From JAEUSI01 sp036782915 (GTDB lineage Bacteria > Bacteroidota > Ignavibacteria > Tepidaquicellales > Tepidaquicellaceae): a stretch of DNA of 18,427 nt. Location: positions 1 through 18,427 of the forward strand of contig DAIPYE010000048.1 in the NCBI GenBank assembly GCA_036782915.1, written 5' to 3'. This document shows positions 8,831-18,149 of this stretch, one piece after another (the first letter of the stretch is position 1; every line of letters starts with the position of its first letter). The notes beneath the pieces are model-generated. The model was not told the origin of the DNA. It saw only the letters and a program-made list of their open reading frames with translations, and made no database searches. Position numbers and translations under genes: made by a program.

Positions 8831-9157
8831 ATAATTTAATTGTTTAAATTTGTTTGGAATAATTTAAAAAAATCGAATATTAATAAATATGATTTATATC
8901 ACCTTTCATGATTTCCTCAAATTTTTTGAAATGTATTCCGGAATTAAGAAAATAATCTCTTTGATATATGATAAACTAAATTCTTGTTTTAAACTTAGAC
9001 ACTAAGTTTGATTTCTATTCTTAAGATTTTTTTTTGAATTGTATACAATTTTGCTCAAAGTTAATTTTGTAAGGATTAAAAGTTACAACGTTCAAAGGGG
9101 AATAATAATATAGGATAATTAAATATAGTTACTTTTACGAACTTAAATTATCTTGTT
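8831..9157. promoter_or_regulatory. Divergent intergenic region with a 14-bp perfect palindrome
   Basis: This 327-base AT-rich stretch separates the lyase (minus) from the lipoprotein gene (plus), so it must hold both promoters. A perfect palindrome, AATTGTATACAATT, lies at 9037-9050 and could be a regulator site, though AT-rich DNA yields such palindromes by chance. A TAATTTTG at 9062-9069 matches the Bacteroidota -7 form TAnnTTTG, but no TTTG lies at the usual spacing upstream. No ORF or RNA gene is evident. Confidence 0.35.
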
Positions 9158-11242
9158 ATGAAAACAAAAATTCTTTACACAGTTATATTCACAATTCTTT
9201 TTTATTTCTCTTTTCTTTCCGGATGCAGTGAAGACAGTTCAGTAAACAACCCAATAACACCTCCGACCACACAGACCGATACTTTGATCGGAACACTTGT
9301 ATCAACGATCAACTCCATTACAGTAAGTTCTAATGATGAAATTATATTCAGATTCACAGTAAATCCCGGGACAGGATTTACAGATTCCGTAACTCATCTG
9401 ATAAAAACTGTCAATAATATTGATACAGAGATCGGTCTTCTAAAAGACAATGGTAATCTGCAAAACGGTGATGAGATTGCTCATGATAATGTTTACAGCG
9501 GTAAATTTATTTTTAATGAATCATCTGCAGGTGAAATAAAATTTAAGGCAAAAGGAAATATTTCAACTGTTTCAACAGGCTATTCTCAATCTCTGACAAT
9601 TTCAGTTTACAGTCAGCTTAATTCGCAGGAAATAGGAACTCTCTTTCTGACTCAGGCAAATGCAAAAGTTCAGCTGCAAACATTTCTTGGCGGAAATCCC
9701 GGAAACATAGAAAATGCTTCAAATCAATTATCTTCCTGGCTTTTGACACAACCGGGAGTTCAGAGTATTGAAAAGAACGGCAACACGGGAATAATAATTT
9801 ATTATACCAGCGGTATAACCGGCGGAATTTTGTATTCAGTTGCAAATTCCAGCGGACAGATAACCACTCTTGGCGGAGGGGAAATTTCTGATTCCGTAAG
9901 AAGAAACAATATTAAGATCCCATTGCAAAAACAGACCACAGGTATAAATGATTTTTACAAAGAAAGCGAAGTATCTTTTTCAGATAATCCTCCGCTGGAT
10001 CCGAATATTATCGGAAACAGGAACGTAATGATATATGAACCATTTCAGGCTTCATTTCCAAGTTATCCTGTCGGACCGAAAATTACAGCGCGGTTAAATC
10101 AGTCACTATGCAGGGATTATAACGTGACAACATTTTTAAATCAGGAAGCGAATATTGCAGCTCTATCGAATATGACAAGTTACGGATTAGTTTTTATGAC
10201 AACGCACGGGCTGACTGGAAAAAGAATATTTACCGGAGAAATTGCAGATACAAATGCTCAGATATATAAGACTCAGTACAAGTCTATGATAAAATCAAAT
10301 AAACTTTCGATATGGAAAAACCTTGTAATTGCTGTGAATGGTACTGTTAATGTTACAGGTGATGTATATGTGGTTACCGATAAATTTATAAGTGAACTTT
10401 CAGGCACATTCCCTAATTCTGTAATCGTTAACAATTCATGCGAAAGTTCAATGAATCCAAATCTGGGAAATGCTTTCATTGCAAAAGGTGCTAAAACGTA
10501 TTTCGGTTACAGCAAGGTAGTACATATAGATTTTGCGGCAATCATTAGTGATTCTATTGCTAAAAGATTGGCTGTTGACGGGAAAACAACCGGAAATACT
10601 TTTTTTGCTGCAATTGATCCTCAATCTCCAAATGCAGTTTTCAATAAAATCACTGGATCAAACGATTTGAATTTTTCAACATCACTGGTTAATAAAGACT
10701 TTGAACTGGGAAAGATCGAAGGCTGGACAAAATCAGGTGACGGAAGAGTAATAAGCAGACTTGGAACAGTTAATCCTTCACAGGGCAGTTTTATGGGAAT
10801 AATTTCAACCGGGCTTGGTTATACAACATCCAGCGGTTCCATCTCTCAGTGCATGCTTGTTCAAAACAATCAGTCAACACTTAAATTAAAATGGAATTTT
10901 CTTTCAGAGGAATTTCTGGAATTTATTCATTCTCAGTTTCAGGATTATTTAAGAATAACACTTGTGCAGCAAAACGGAACTGAAGTAACTTTGCTTTCAA
11001 AAACTATAGACGGAATTGCAACACAGTTCGGCGCTGACACAAATCACGCAGGCCAGTTGATAAGTGTTTCACCTAATATTGTTTTTGATCAGGGCGGAGT
11101 TTACATGACCGGCTGGCAGGAATTATCATTTGACATCACGCCTTACAGAGGTCAGACAGTAGTTATAATTTTTAAATGCGGCGATGTAGGCGACAGTATA
11201 TATGATACTGCAATATTGCTGGATGATATTATAATTCAATAA
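9158..11242 (+). CDS. Lipoprotein with putative clan CD (caspase/CHAT-like) peptidase domain and C-terminal jelly roll
   Basis: The 694-residue product starts with a lipoprotein signal: lipobox LSGC with lipidated C23. The following SED is acidic, like Bacteroidota lipoprotein export signals, so surface display is plausible. Residues ~45-150 form a beta-sandwich with LLKDNGNLQNGDEIAHDNVYSG, of the type seen in choice-of-anchor X domains. Residues ~285-500 resemble a caspase/gingipain/CHAT fold: a hydrophobic strand ending in THG (H350, G351), then SVIVNNSC (C428) and GNAFIAKGAKTYFGYS, which mirrors the strand-Cys and helix-Gly-Ala pattern after the catalytic Cys in CHAT and C25 proteins. This makes a His/Cys dyad possible but unproven. 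Residues ~505-694 form a jelly roll ending in GDVGDSIYDTAILLDDI, as in choice-of-anchor L domains. A bidirectional-looking terminator follows. It could instead be a catalytically inactive adhesin. Confidence 0.78.
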   Translation: MKTKILYTVIFTILFYFSFLSGCSEDSSVNNPITPPTTQTDTLIGTLVSTINSITVSSNDEIIFRFTVNPGTGFTDSVTHLIKTVNNIDTEIGLLKDNGNLQNGDEIAHDNVYSGKFIFNESSAGEIKFKAKGNISTVSTGYSQSLTISVYSQLNSQEIGTLFLTQANAKVQLQTFLGGNPGNIENASNQLSSWLLTQPGVQSIEKNGNTGIIIYYTSGITGGILYSVANSSGQITTLGGGEISDSVRRNNIKIPLQKQTTGINDFYKESEVSFSDNPPLDPNIIGNRNVMIYEPFQASFPSYPVGPKITARLNQSLCRDYNVTTFLNQEANIAALSNMTSYGLVFMTTHGLTGKRIFTGEIADTNAQIYKTQYKSMIKSNKLSIWKNLVIAVNGTVNVTGDVYVVTDKFISELSGTFPNSVIVNNSCESSMNPNLGNAFIAKGAKTYFGYSKVVHIDFAAIISDSIAKRLAVDGKTTGNTFFAAIDPQSPNAVFNKITGSNDLNFSTSLVNKDFELGKIEGWTKSGDGRVISRLGTVNPSQGSFMGIISTGLGYTTSSGSISQCMLVQNNQSTLKLKWNFLSEEFLEFIHSQFQDYLRITLVQQNGTEVTLLSKTIDGIATQFGADTNHAGQLISVSPNIVFDQGGVYMTGWQELSFDITPYRGQTVVIIFKCGDVGDSIYDTAILLDDIIIQ

Positions 11243-11279
11243 AATATAGAATATAGTTTCAACATTTCCTGAATAAAAT

Positions 11280-11308
11280 AAAGACCGGGTATCCTGCCCG
11301 GTCTTTTT
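11280..11308 (+). terminator. Rho-independent terminator after the lipoprotein gene
   Basis: A 10-bp perfect stem (AAAGACCGGG at 11280-11289 with CCCGGTCTTT at 11297-11306), a 7-base loop and a T-run to 11308. The A-rich DNA on its left gives a T-rich tract on the minus strand, so it could also end transcripts from the converging asnB gene. Confidence 0.88.
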
Positions 11309-11422
11309 ATTTTAAGATGTTAAATCAGATAAAGTTTATTGAAATATGAGTTCTCAAAATATTTCAGATTGAACATTAAATATTAAGGCAAATCGAGGTA
11401 GCCCGGGAAGTTTATCTAAATT

Positions 11423-13090
11423 TTATTTATATCCTTCATTATGAACTGACTTTACAGCTCTTCCGGAAGGATCATTTGCATTTTGAAAAGAAGCATCCCA
11501 GGCAAGTGCTTCCGGAGTGCTGCATGCAACTGATTTAACAGAAGGAACGCAGGCCGCCGCAGAATCTGACGGAAAATGTTCACTGAAAATCACTCTGTAA
11601 CGGTACTCCTCTTTTGACATTGGAGGATGAATAGGAAATCGATATTTAGCATTTGCTAGATCTTCATCACTGACTTCCTTTTCAGCTACTTCTTTTAGAG
11701 TGTCTATCCAGCTGTATCCGACACCATCGGAGAATTGTTCTTTCTGACGCCATGCAATACTTTCAGGAAGATAATCTTCAAATGCTTTTCTCAGTATCCA
11801 TTTTTCTATTTTACCTTTGCCTGCCATTTTGTCTTTAGGATTTAATCTCATGGCAGTATTCATAAATTCTTTGTCTAAAAAAGGTACCCTACCTTCAATT
11901 CCCCATGCGGCAAGTGATTTATTAGCGCGAAGACAATCATATAAATGAAGCTTGCTTAGTTTTCTGATAGTTTCTTCATGAAATGCCTGAGGATTTGGAG
12001 CTTTGTGAAAATATAAATAACCGCCGAAGATCTCATCAGCTCCTTCTCCTGATAAAACCATTTTAATTCCCATTGATTTAATAACTCTTGCAAGCAAATA
12101 CATCGGGGTTGACGCCCGGATAGTTGTAACATCATAGGTTTCTAAATGATAGATCACATCATAAATTGCATCGAGTCCTTCCTGAATTGTAAAGTTGATC
12201 TCGTGATGAACAGATCCGATATGATCTGCAACCTTTCGAGCTGCGGCAAGATCCGGCGAACCGGTAAGACCAACTGCGAATGAATGCAGCTGCGGATACC
12301 ATGCCTGAGCCTTGTCGTCGGTTTCAACCCTTTTTGCAGCATACTTTTTTGTGACAGCAGAAATTACTGAAGAATCCAGACCGCCTGAAAGCAGAACTCC
12401 ATATGGGACATCTGACATTAACTGTCTGTGAACCGACTTTTCAAGAGCTGTCCGTAACTCTTCAATATCAGATTCATTATCTTTTACATTTTCAAAATCA
12501 GCCCAGTCATTATTATACCATTTTTTTAATCCAAGTCCCTCTTTACTGTGAATATAATGACCGGGAAGAAATTCTTCATATTTATTACATACACCTTCAA
12601 GCGCTTTTAATTCAGATGCCACATAAAAATTTCCTGACTTGTCATGCCCCATATACAAAGGCATGACACCCATGTGATCACGCGCAATGAAGTATGAATT
12701 ATCGGTTTTGTCATAAAGAGCGAATGCGAAAATTCCGTTGAGTTCATTTATAAAACTAATTCCCTTTTTTCTGTAAAGAGCCAGAATAACTTCGCAGTCG
12801 GATTCTGTAAGAAATTCATAATCTCCCACTTCTTTTCGCAGTTCCTGATGATTGTAAATTTCACCGTTAGCAGCCAGCATTAAATTTTTATCTTTACTGA
12901 ATAACGGCTGTCCGCCGGATTTGGGGTCTACAATAGCAAGACGTTCGTGAGCAAATATTACATTATCATCGCAATAAATTCCAGACCAGTCAGGACCTCG
13001 GTGACGGACTTTTTTTGACATCTCAAGTACTGAAGATCTGAGATCTTTTACACTTTTATCTTTGCTGAAAACACATACTATTCCGCACAT
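11423..13090 (-). CDS. asnB: Asparagine synthetase B, glutamine-hydrolysing
   Basis: The 555-residue length matches bacterial AsnB (about 554). It makes asparagine from aspartate using glutamine and ATP in the cytoplasm. The product starts MCGI, so after Met removal Cys2 is the N-terminal nucleophile of the glutaminase domain. That domain also shows HERLAIVD (R50), NGEIYNH (75-81) and SDCE with D98. The synthetase domain has the ATP pyrophosphatase loop LSGGLDSS (234-241), LSGEGADEIFGGY and EGRVPFLDKEF. The C-terminal tail, with SAAACVPSVKSVACSTPEAL broken here only by convention, is typical of the family. All key residues are present and it looks intact. It is a lone minus-strand housekeeping gene between two secreted-protein genes and shares no operon with them. 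No Shine-Dalgarno is seen upstream. Confidence 0.97.
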   Translation of the reverse strand: MCGIVCVFSKDKSVKDLRSSVLEMSKKVRHRGPDWSGIYCDDNVIFAHERLAIVDPKSGGQPLFSKDKNLMLAANGEIYNHQELRKEVGDYEFLTESDCEVILALYRKKGISFINELNGIFAFALYDKTDNSYFIARDHMGVMPLYMGHDKSGNFYVASELKALEGVCNKYEEFLPGHYIHSKEGLGLKKWYNNDWADFENVKDNESDIEELRTALEKSVHRQLMSDVPYGVLLSGGLDSSVISAVTKKYAAKRVETDDKAQAWYPQLHSFAVGLTGSPDLAAARKVADHIGSVHHEINFTIQEGLDAIYDVIYHLETYDVTTIRASTPMYLLARVIKSMGIKMVLSGEGADEIFGGYLYFHKAPNPQAFHEETIRKLSKLHLYDCLRANKSLAAWGIEGRVPFLDKEFMNTAMRLNPKDKMAGKGKIEKWILRKAFEDYLPESIAWRQKEQFSDGVGYSWIDTLKEVAEKEVSDEDLANAKYRFPIHPPMSKEEYRYRVIFSEHFPSDSAAACVPSVKSVACSTPEALAWDASFQNANDPSGRAVKSVHNEGYK

Positions 13091-13514
13091 AACTTTTTAA
13101 GTTTTATTTTATTAATAACTGATCTTCGGTAAAACTTTTAATCAGATTTAATATTGTTATTTAAATTTAACCGCAGATAGAGACGCGGTAATAGAGTTGG
13201 ATGATCAACGCTGATTTAATTCAATTTACTCAATTCACAAAAAAATTACAATTTAATTACAATTGCGGAAGTTTGTTTCTACCAATATCAGTATTTGTAT
13301 TTTAAACTTACTAAAGAAAAATTGCTTAATTAAATAATTATATCCAGTGTTATCAGATTTTTCATTTATTTAGTATGTATAGTTGATTAAAATTACAAAA
13401 ATTTAAGCCGGACAACTTTTTTAATTAAATTCAATTTGATATTGATACTTACATTCTATCCTTATATTTTGTATACACTTCCCAATAAATTAATTAATCA
13501 AACTAAAAAGGAAA
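13091..13514. other. Divergent intergenic region between asnB and the large propeller gene
   Basis: These 424 bases are AT-rich and must contain promoters for both flanking genes. I see no ORF or RNA gene. A short hairpin, ACCGC (13170-13174) with GCGGT (13185-13189), sits in a CGCAGATAGAGACGC context that looks like decayed interspersed-repeat sequence; this is a weak impression. Upstream of the plus-strand gene, TTTG at 13435 and TATATTTTG at 13463 vaguely resemble a Bacteroidota promoter, but the spacing (24) is longer than usual. The TTGTATAC at 13469-13476 also occurs in the palindrome at 9037-9050. Confidence 0.4.
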
Positions 13515-16500
13515 ATGAGAATCAACATTTTTACTCTCACTGCATTTTGTCTGTCAGTAGTTTTTATTCTTTCAGGAAAAACAATGGCGCAGGGTTTTAA
13601 CAGTATTACTACTCCCGACGGAGTAAATATAACTGCTGTCGGAAATTCCGGCAAGATTTACAGATCTGTCAACAGCGGAACAACATGGACGAATTTTATA
13701 AACGGAGCATCTAATCTATATTGTGTAACTTCATTGAATAACGATGTATGGATATCTTCGGCAAACGGAAATATTCTTAAAACACAAAAAACAGCTTCAC
13801 CTGTAATTACATACAATACAGGAAGTACAAATAATTTATATTCAATATCATTTATTGATGCAAATACAGGATTTGTCTGCGGAGACGCGGGAACTGTTTA
13901 TAAAACAATAAATGGCGGTGTAAACTGGACTTCCAGTAATTCCGGTATTGCCTCTGTAAAATTGAATTCAATTTCATTTGACAATGCTTCTGTCGGAACT
14001 GTAGCAGGGAATAACGGAACAATTTATGTTACTTCAGATGGTGGATCAAGCTGGGTTTCTGAAGTATCCGGTTCAAACAAAAATATATTGAAACTGAAAT
14101 ATTTTTCAGGAAATATTATTGCTGTGGGTGAATATGGAACATTACTATCCAACGACGGATCAGGATGGACAAGCATTGATTCCAGAATATTAACTGACAT
14201 CAGAGGAGTAACAGGAACAAGTATTAACGATGTTCATTTATGCGGCGGCGGCGGATTTATAAGAAACAATAAAAGCGGAAGTTCGAAATTTACAAATTTT
14301 GAAGTAAATCCGATGATGGCAAATTTAGTTGATATTTTTTATTATGATGCAAATAACGGATGGGCAGTCAGCAGTTTAAATTCTGTAATCATATATACAA
14401 CAAATGCCGGAGCAACCTGGAGCATGCCATCCGGAGCGACAATGACAAAAACATGGGTTTCAAAATTAGTTGCAGGCGGAGGAATTGGAAATAATCTCTG
14501 TATGCATCCTTTTAACAGAGACGCGATGTTTGTAGTTTACGGAAGCACAGTTTACAGAAGCGGAAACAGAGGAGATAACTGGACAAATATAGCTTCAATA
14601 ACGGGCGGCGGAAACGCACATTCTTTTTATGTTAGTCCGATTGATACAAATATCTGGCTGACTGCAATAACCGGTTCACCTGATAAAGTCAAAAGAACAA
14701 CTAATTACGGAGCTACCTGGACTGATGTACTTTCAGCTAATTTCAGTAATTACGGACAGCCATTGGAAATGGACCAGAACAATCCGAATAATTATTATTT
14801 TGCTCCTGACGGAGGAGGATTTTACAGGTCAACGGATAATGGAGCTTCCTTTACTGAGATCAGCGGAAATTTCCCTTTCAGAAGTCCGTGTGATATTATT
14901 GTTACATGGGACAGCTCAAATGTAATACTGGTCGGTGACGGTGTTACAGGAAGCGGACAGGCAAAAATATTCAAATCCGTGAACGGCGGAGTGAACTGGA
15001 CTGATATGTATACTGTGGCTTCAAGTGAAACTCCTGCTATATGCAATTCAGTTTTTGAAAGAGGAACATTTTATTCTACAGAGTGGAGTGGAAGTGGATA
15101 TTATAAGACAACAAATTACGGAGACAACTGGGCATTAACAGGTACAACCGGAAGTTCCGGCTGGGGAACTGATCTATGTCACGAAGATCCTACCCTAGTT
15201 CTGAAAGGAACTTACGGATCGCCTACATATCTTACAACAAATTCAGGTTTAACATTTTCATCAACTTCTGTTGGCGGTGGCGCAGGAGCCGGAATCATTG
15301 TTCCTGAAAGAGGTTATTTAATTGCAATGCAGGTAAGCGGTTTGTTTAAAATGAATATAGTATATACAGATGCGCCGGTTGTAGCGACTATTGACGTACA
15401 GGCTACATCTAACGGATTAACAGGAGTACAGTATTTTCCTGCAGCGACGATCACTCCAACAGGAACAGTAAAAAACAATAATGGTACAGCCAGCGCTACT
15501 TTTACAGTAACAAGAAAAATAACTCCCGGAAATTACATCAGCACTAAAACTGTAAACAATTTAGCAGCAAGTGCTTCTGCAAATGTTACTTTTGATAACT
15601 GGACATTTAATTCCGGTACTACTTATACTGTAAGTGATTCTGTATACATATTTAATGATGTTGTCCCGGCAAATGATGTATTAACTGGATCTATTACTCC
15701 GTATGTAGGTCAGTCTTCCGCTCTCTTAAATGAAGGTTTTTCAGGCGCATTTCCTCCAACAAACTGGACATTTCAATTTTCAGGTACAAATTACTGGAAA
15801 AACAATAATTCTGTAAGCAGCTATGGAAGTGGAACCGGATCATCGTACTATAATTTCTGGTCTGCCGGAAGAAATACAGGAAGTCAGTCTTTAATTTCAG
15901 CACCATTTAGTGCATCCGTAAACGGAGACTCAATTGCTTACGATTATGCATATTCACCTTATACCGGAAGTACAGATACTTTAATTATCGAAGCTTCAAC
16001 AAACGGAGGAACTACATATACCGTTCTCGCACAACAAAGAGGAAATACTGCTTTTGCTATCGGTGCAGACAGTTCACTGAATACTGTTGCTGCAAGTGGA
16101 TCACAATTCACACCTACTTCAGGACAATGGAGAACAAGAAAATTTAAACTTCCTGTTGGATCAAATAAAGTAAGATTCCGCGCTAGAAGCGATTTCGGAA
16201 ATGACCTGTATGTTGACAGTATCCGGATTTCCAGCGGCAGTCTGTATACTCAGTTTAATGTAAAGCTTGTACCTGAGGGATTATACAACGGAACAAGTAA
16301 AATTGTTAAAGATACTGTAAGAATTTATCTGAGAAACAGCAATGCTCCGTTTGCTTTAGTAGATTCTTCCATTACTTTGATTGATGATATTACACTTATT
16401 TCACCCTGTGTATTTAAAAATGCTCCGACAGGATCATATTATTTACAGGCGATTCACAGGAATTCTCTTGAAGTATGGAGCAAAACAAACGGAGTAAATA

Positions 16501-16784
16501 TAATTAACGGAGTTTTCGGTAGTTATGATTTTACTTCCGGAGTTAGTCAGACATTCGGAGATAATGCTGTACTTGTAAATACCTCATATTGCATTCCGAG
16601 CGGTGATGTAAATCAGGACGGAATTATAGATGCAGGTGATTTAAGTAATGTAGAAAATGATGTTGCACTCTCAAATACCGGATATATTTTAACGGATTTA
16701 AACGGAGATGAATTCGCTGATGCAGCTGATCTTTCCATTGTCGAAAATAATGTTATGATCTCTTATAGTGTTGTCAGACCATAA
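13515..16784 (+). CDS. Large secreted two-propeller protein with choice-of-anchor J-like domain and dockerin-like C-terminal module
   Basis: The 1089-residue product has a signal peptide ending near residue 26 (…GKTMAQ). Residues ~27-305 hold about six Ycf48/BNR-type repeats (for example DANTGFVCGDAGTVYKT and GATWSMP). Residues ~325-615 hold a second set with Y-S-N-G--W motifs (VYRSGNRGDNWT, FYRSTDNGASF, FKSVNGGVNW), so two propellers are likely. An Ig-like segment spans ~618-735. Residues ~736-905 (NEGFSGAFPPTNW … DLYVDSIRI) match the choice-of-anchor J/MAM-like jelly-roll pattern. From residue 914 (nt 16254) comes the shared module: HRNSLEVWS, loops DVNQDGIIDAGD (1031) and DLNGDEFADAAD (1061), and terminal VVRP. 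It is an extracellular binding or structural protein; no hydrolase catalytic residues are recognised, so a sialidase label would be unsafe. AAGGA lies just upstream of the ATG. A strong terminator follows, so it is probably a single-gene unit. Confidence 0.87.
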   Translation: MRINIFTLTAFCLSVVFILSGKTMAQGFNSITTPDGVNITAVGNSGKIYRSVNSGTTWTNFINGASNLYCVTSLNNDVWISSANGNILKTQKTASPVITYNTGSTNNLYSISFIDANTGFVCGDAGTVYKTINGGVNWTSSNSGIASVKLNSISFDNASVGTVAGNNGTIYVTSDGGSSWVSEVSGSNKNILKLKYFSGNIIAVGEYGTLLSNDGSGWTSIDSRILTDIRGVTGTSINDVHLCGGGGFIRNNKSGSSKFTNFEVNPMMANLVDIFYYDANNGWAVSSLNSVIIYTTNAGATWSMPSGATMTKTWVSKLVAGGGIGNNLCMHPFNRDAMFVVYGSTVYRSGNRGDNWTNIASITGGGNAHSFYVSPIDTNIWLTAITGSPDKVKRTTNYGATWTDVLSANFSNYGQPLEMDQNNPNNYYFAPDGGGFYRSTDNGASFTEISGNFPFRSPCDIIVTWDSSNVILVGDGVTGSGQAKIFKSVNGGVNWTDMYTVASSETPAICNSVFERGTFYSTEWSGSGYYKTTNYGDNWALTGTTGSSGWGTDLCHEDPTLVLKGTYGSPTYLTTNSGLTFSSTSVGGGAGAGIIVPERGYLIAMQVSGLFKMNIVYTDAPVVATIDVQATSNGLTGVQYFPAATITPTGTVKNNNGTASATFTVTRKITPGNYISTKTVNNLAASASANVTFDNWTFNSGTTYTVSDSVYIFNDVVPANDVLTGSITPYVGQSSALLNEGFSGAFPPTNWTFQFSGTNYWKNNNSVSSYGSGTGSSYYNFWSAGRNTGSQSLISAPFSASVNGDSIAYDYAYSPYTGSTDTLIIEASTNGGTTYTVLAQQRGNTAFAIGADSSLNTVAASGSQFTPTSGQWRTRKFKLPVGSNKVRFRARSDFGNDLYVDSIRISSGSLYTQFNVKLVPEGLYNGTSKIVKDTVRIYLRNSNAPFALVDSSITLIDDITLISPCVFKNAPTGSYYLQAIHRNSLEVWSKTNGVNIINGVFGSYDFTSGVSQTFGDNAVLVNTSYCIPSGDVNQDGIIDAGDLSNVENDVALSNTGYILTDLNGDEFADAADLSIVENNVMISYSVVRP

Positions 16785-16821
16785 ACTTTAAAATAAATAT
16801 TCTCCAACTGTTGTATTCTTT

Positions 16822-16867
16822 AACCGGCTGAAAGCATTTTACAATTTGTTTTTCAGCCGGTTTTTTT
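16822..16867 (+). terminator. Strong rho-independent terminator after the large propeller gene
   Basis: A 12-bp perfect stem (AACCGGCTGAAA at 16822-16833 with TTTCAGCCGGTT at 16851-16862), a 17-base loop and a T-run through 16867. It isolates the upstream gene from the TPR gene. Confidence 0.92.
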
Positions 16868-16975
16868 ATTCTAAACATTAAATTCAAATTAATTAATAAT
16901 CAGCATTGATTTTTCCTTTCATTTTACATTAATTTACAAAGGCAGATCCTGATTCACATCATACAATTAAATAAA

Positions 16976-18124
16976 ATGTTGAAAGTTTTTAAAATAATAA
17001 TTTTATTCTGGATACTGGTTTTAATTTCAGGTGAAAAGATATATTCCCAGTCTCAGGATGAAATATTGATGAATGGTATTGATTACATATATCATCTAAA
17101 ATTTGATTCAGCGGAAACAATTTTTAATGACATTATTAAAACTGATCCCGGCAATCCTGCCGGATATTTCTTTCTTACAATGATCGACTGGTGGAGAATT
17201 AATTTAAACAAGGAAAATGATTCCTTAGATAAAAAGTTTTTTAAAAATGCCGGTAAAGTAATTGAAATTGCTGATAAAAGAATTGACGTGAACGAAAATG
17301 ATGATGTGTCAATGTTTTACAAAGGCGGAGCTCTCGGATACAGCGGTCTTGTAAAGAGTCTGCGTGAAAACTGGCTGCAGGCGGCAGAAGACGGAAGGGA
17401 AGCATTAAATCTTTTACAGAAAGCAAATGAAATCAATAAAAACAACAAAGATGTAATTTTCGGGGTCGGTCTTTATAACTATTTTGCAGAATATGTTCCG
17501 GAAGCTTATCCGGTAGTCAAACCATTAATGTTGATTTTTCCAAAAGGCGATAAACTCAAAGGAATTTCACAGATCAAACAAACTTCACAGGAATCAAAAT
17601 TTGCAAAGAATGAAGCCAAATATGTTTTGGCTTATCTGAATCTGATCTATGAAAAAAATTATACTGAAGCTGAGTATTATTCAAAAATGCTGAATGAAGA
17701 ATTTCCCGAGAATCCGGTATTTGAAAAATATCTTTACAGCAGTTATATCGGGCAGGGAAAGTGGGAAGAAGCGTATAATGGGTGGAAGAATATTTTATGG
17801 AAGATCGACAGCAATTACACAGGTTATAACAATATTAATCTTAAAAGAGAATCAAATTACTATACGGCTTTATGTCTATTGAAATTAAGAAGATTGCTGG
17901 AAGCTGAGTCTTATATTCTTAGTGCTGAAGAAATTTCCAAACAGATAGACAGTGAAAATGAAGACGCTTATACTGCTTTTGTTTACCTGCTTAACGGAAT
18001 GCTGAATGATTCTAAAGGAAATAAAGCTACAGCTGATCTTTATTACGATAAAGTTCTTGCAATGAAAAATTTTCAGAATTCACATTCAGAGGCAGGGAAA
18101 TTTAAGAAAGAAGGATATAAATGA
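16976..18124 (+). CDS. Secreted or periplasmic tetratricopeptide-repeat protein
   Basis: The 382-residue product starts with a signal peptide (MLKVFKIIILFWILVLISG…YSQS, cleavage near residue 26). The rest is helical with TPR-like units: DYIYHLKFDSAETIFNDIIK followed by DPGNPAGYFFLTMIDWW near the N-terminus, then YVLAYLNLIYEKNYTEAEYY, FEKYLYSSYIGQGKWEEAY, and YTALCLLKLRRLLEAESYI, plus a final repeat with AYTAFVYLLNG and ADLYYDKVL. TPR arrays mediate protein-protein contacts, probably in the periplasm or at the outer membrane; no enzyme signature is present. I do not recognise a specific named family. The segment GVGLYNYFAEYVPE (near residues 161-175) looks distinctive. It lacks the dockerin-like module and the T9SS signal. 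It is the last gene before the right-hand repeat, which begins 25 bases after its stop. Confidence 0.82.
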   Translation: MLKVFKIIILFWILVLISGEKIYSQSQDEILMNGIDYIYHLKFDSAETIFNDIIKTDPGNPAGYFFLTMIDWWRINLNKENDSLDKKFFKNAGKVIEIADKRIDVNENDDVSMFYKGGALGYSGLVKSLRENWLQAAEDGREALNLLQKANEINKNNKDVIFGVGLYNYFAEYVPEAYPVVKPLMLIFPKGDKLKGISQIKQTSQESKFAKNEAKYVLAYLNLIYEKNYTEAEYYSKMLNEEFPENPVFEKYLYSSYIGQGKWEEAYNGWKNILWKIDSNYTGYNNINLKRESNYYTALCLLKLRRLLEAESYILSAEEISKQIDSENEDAYTAFVYLLNGMLNDSKGNKATADLYYDKVLAMKNFQNSHSEAGKFKKEGYK

Positions 18125-18149
18125 ACAATTAATGGAATATTGAATAAAA

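Noticed and set aside
12403..12666. Plus-strand ORF inside asnB
   Set aside because: Antisense shadow of a well-conserved gene, with no signal, domain or start context.
13170..13189. Terminator or riboswitch from the ACCGC/GCGGT hairpin
   Set aside because: Only a 5-bp stem, no T-run, and no riboswitch-like conserved core.
14725..15046. Short ORFs on both strands inside the large propeller gene
   Set aside because: Out-of-frame shadows with no independent evidence.
3174..16784. Cellulosome-type dockerin/cohesin system
   Set aside because: The calcium loops are dockerin-like, but no cohesin or scaffoldin is in the window and the preceding beta-rich part is not a known dockerin partner. A cellulosome claim is unsupported.
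13515..16784. Sialidase or glycosyl hydrolase activity for the double-propeller protein
   Set aside because: The propeller repeats resemble BNR/Ycf48 repeats, but no catalytic Arg triad or Tyr/Glu pair can be recognised.
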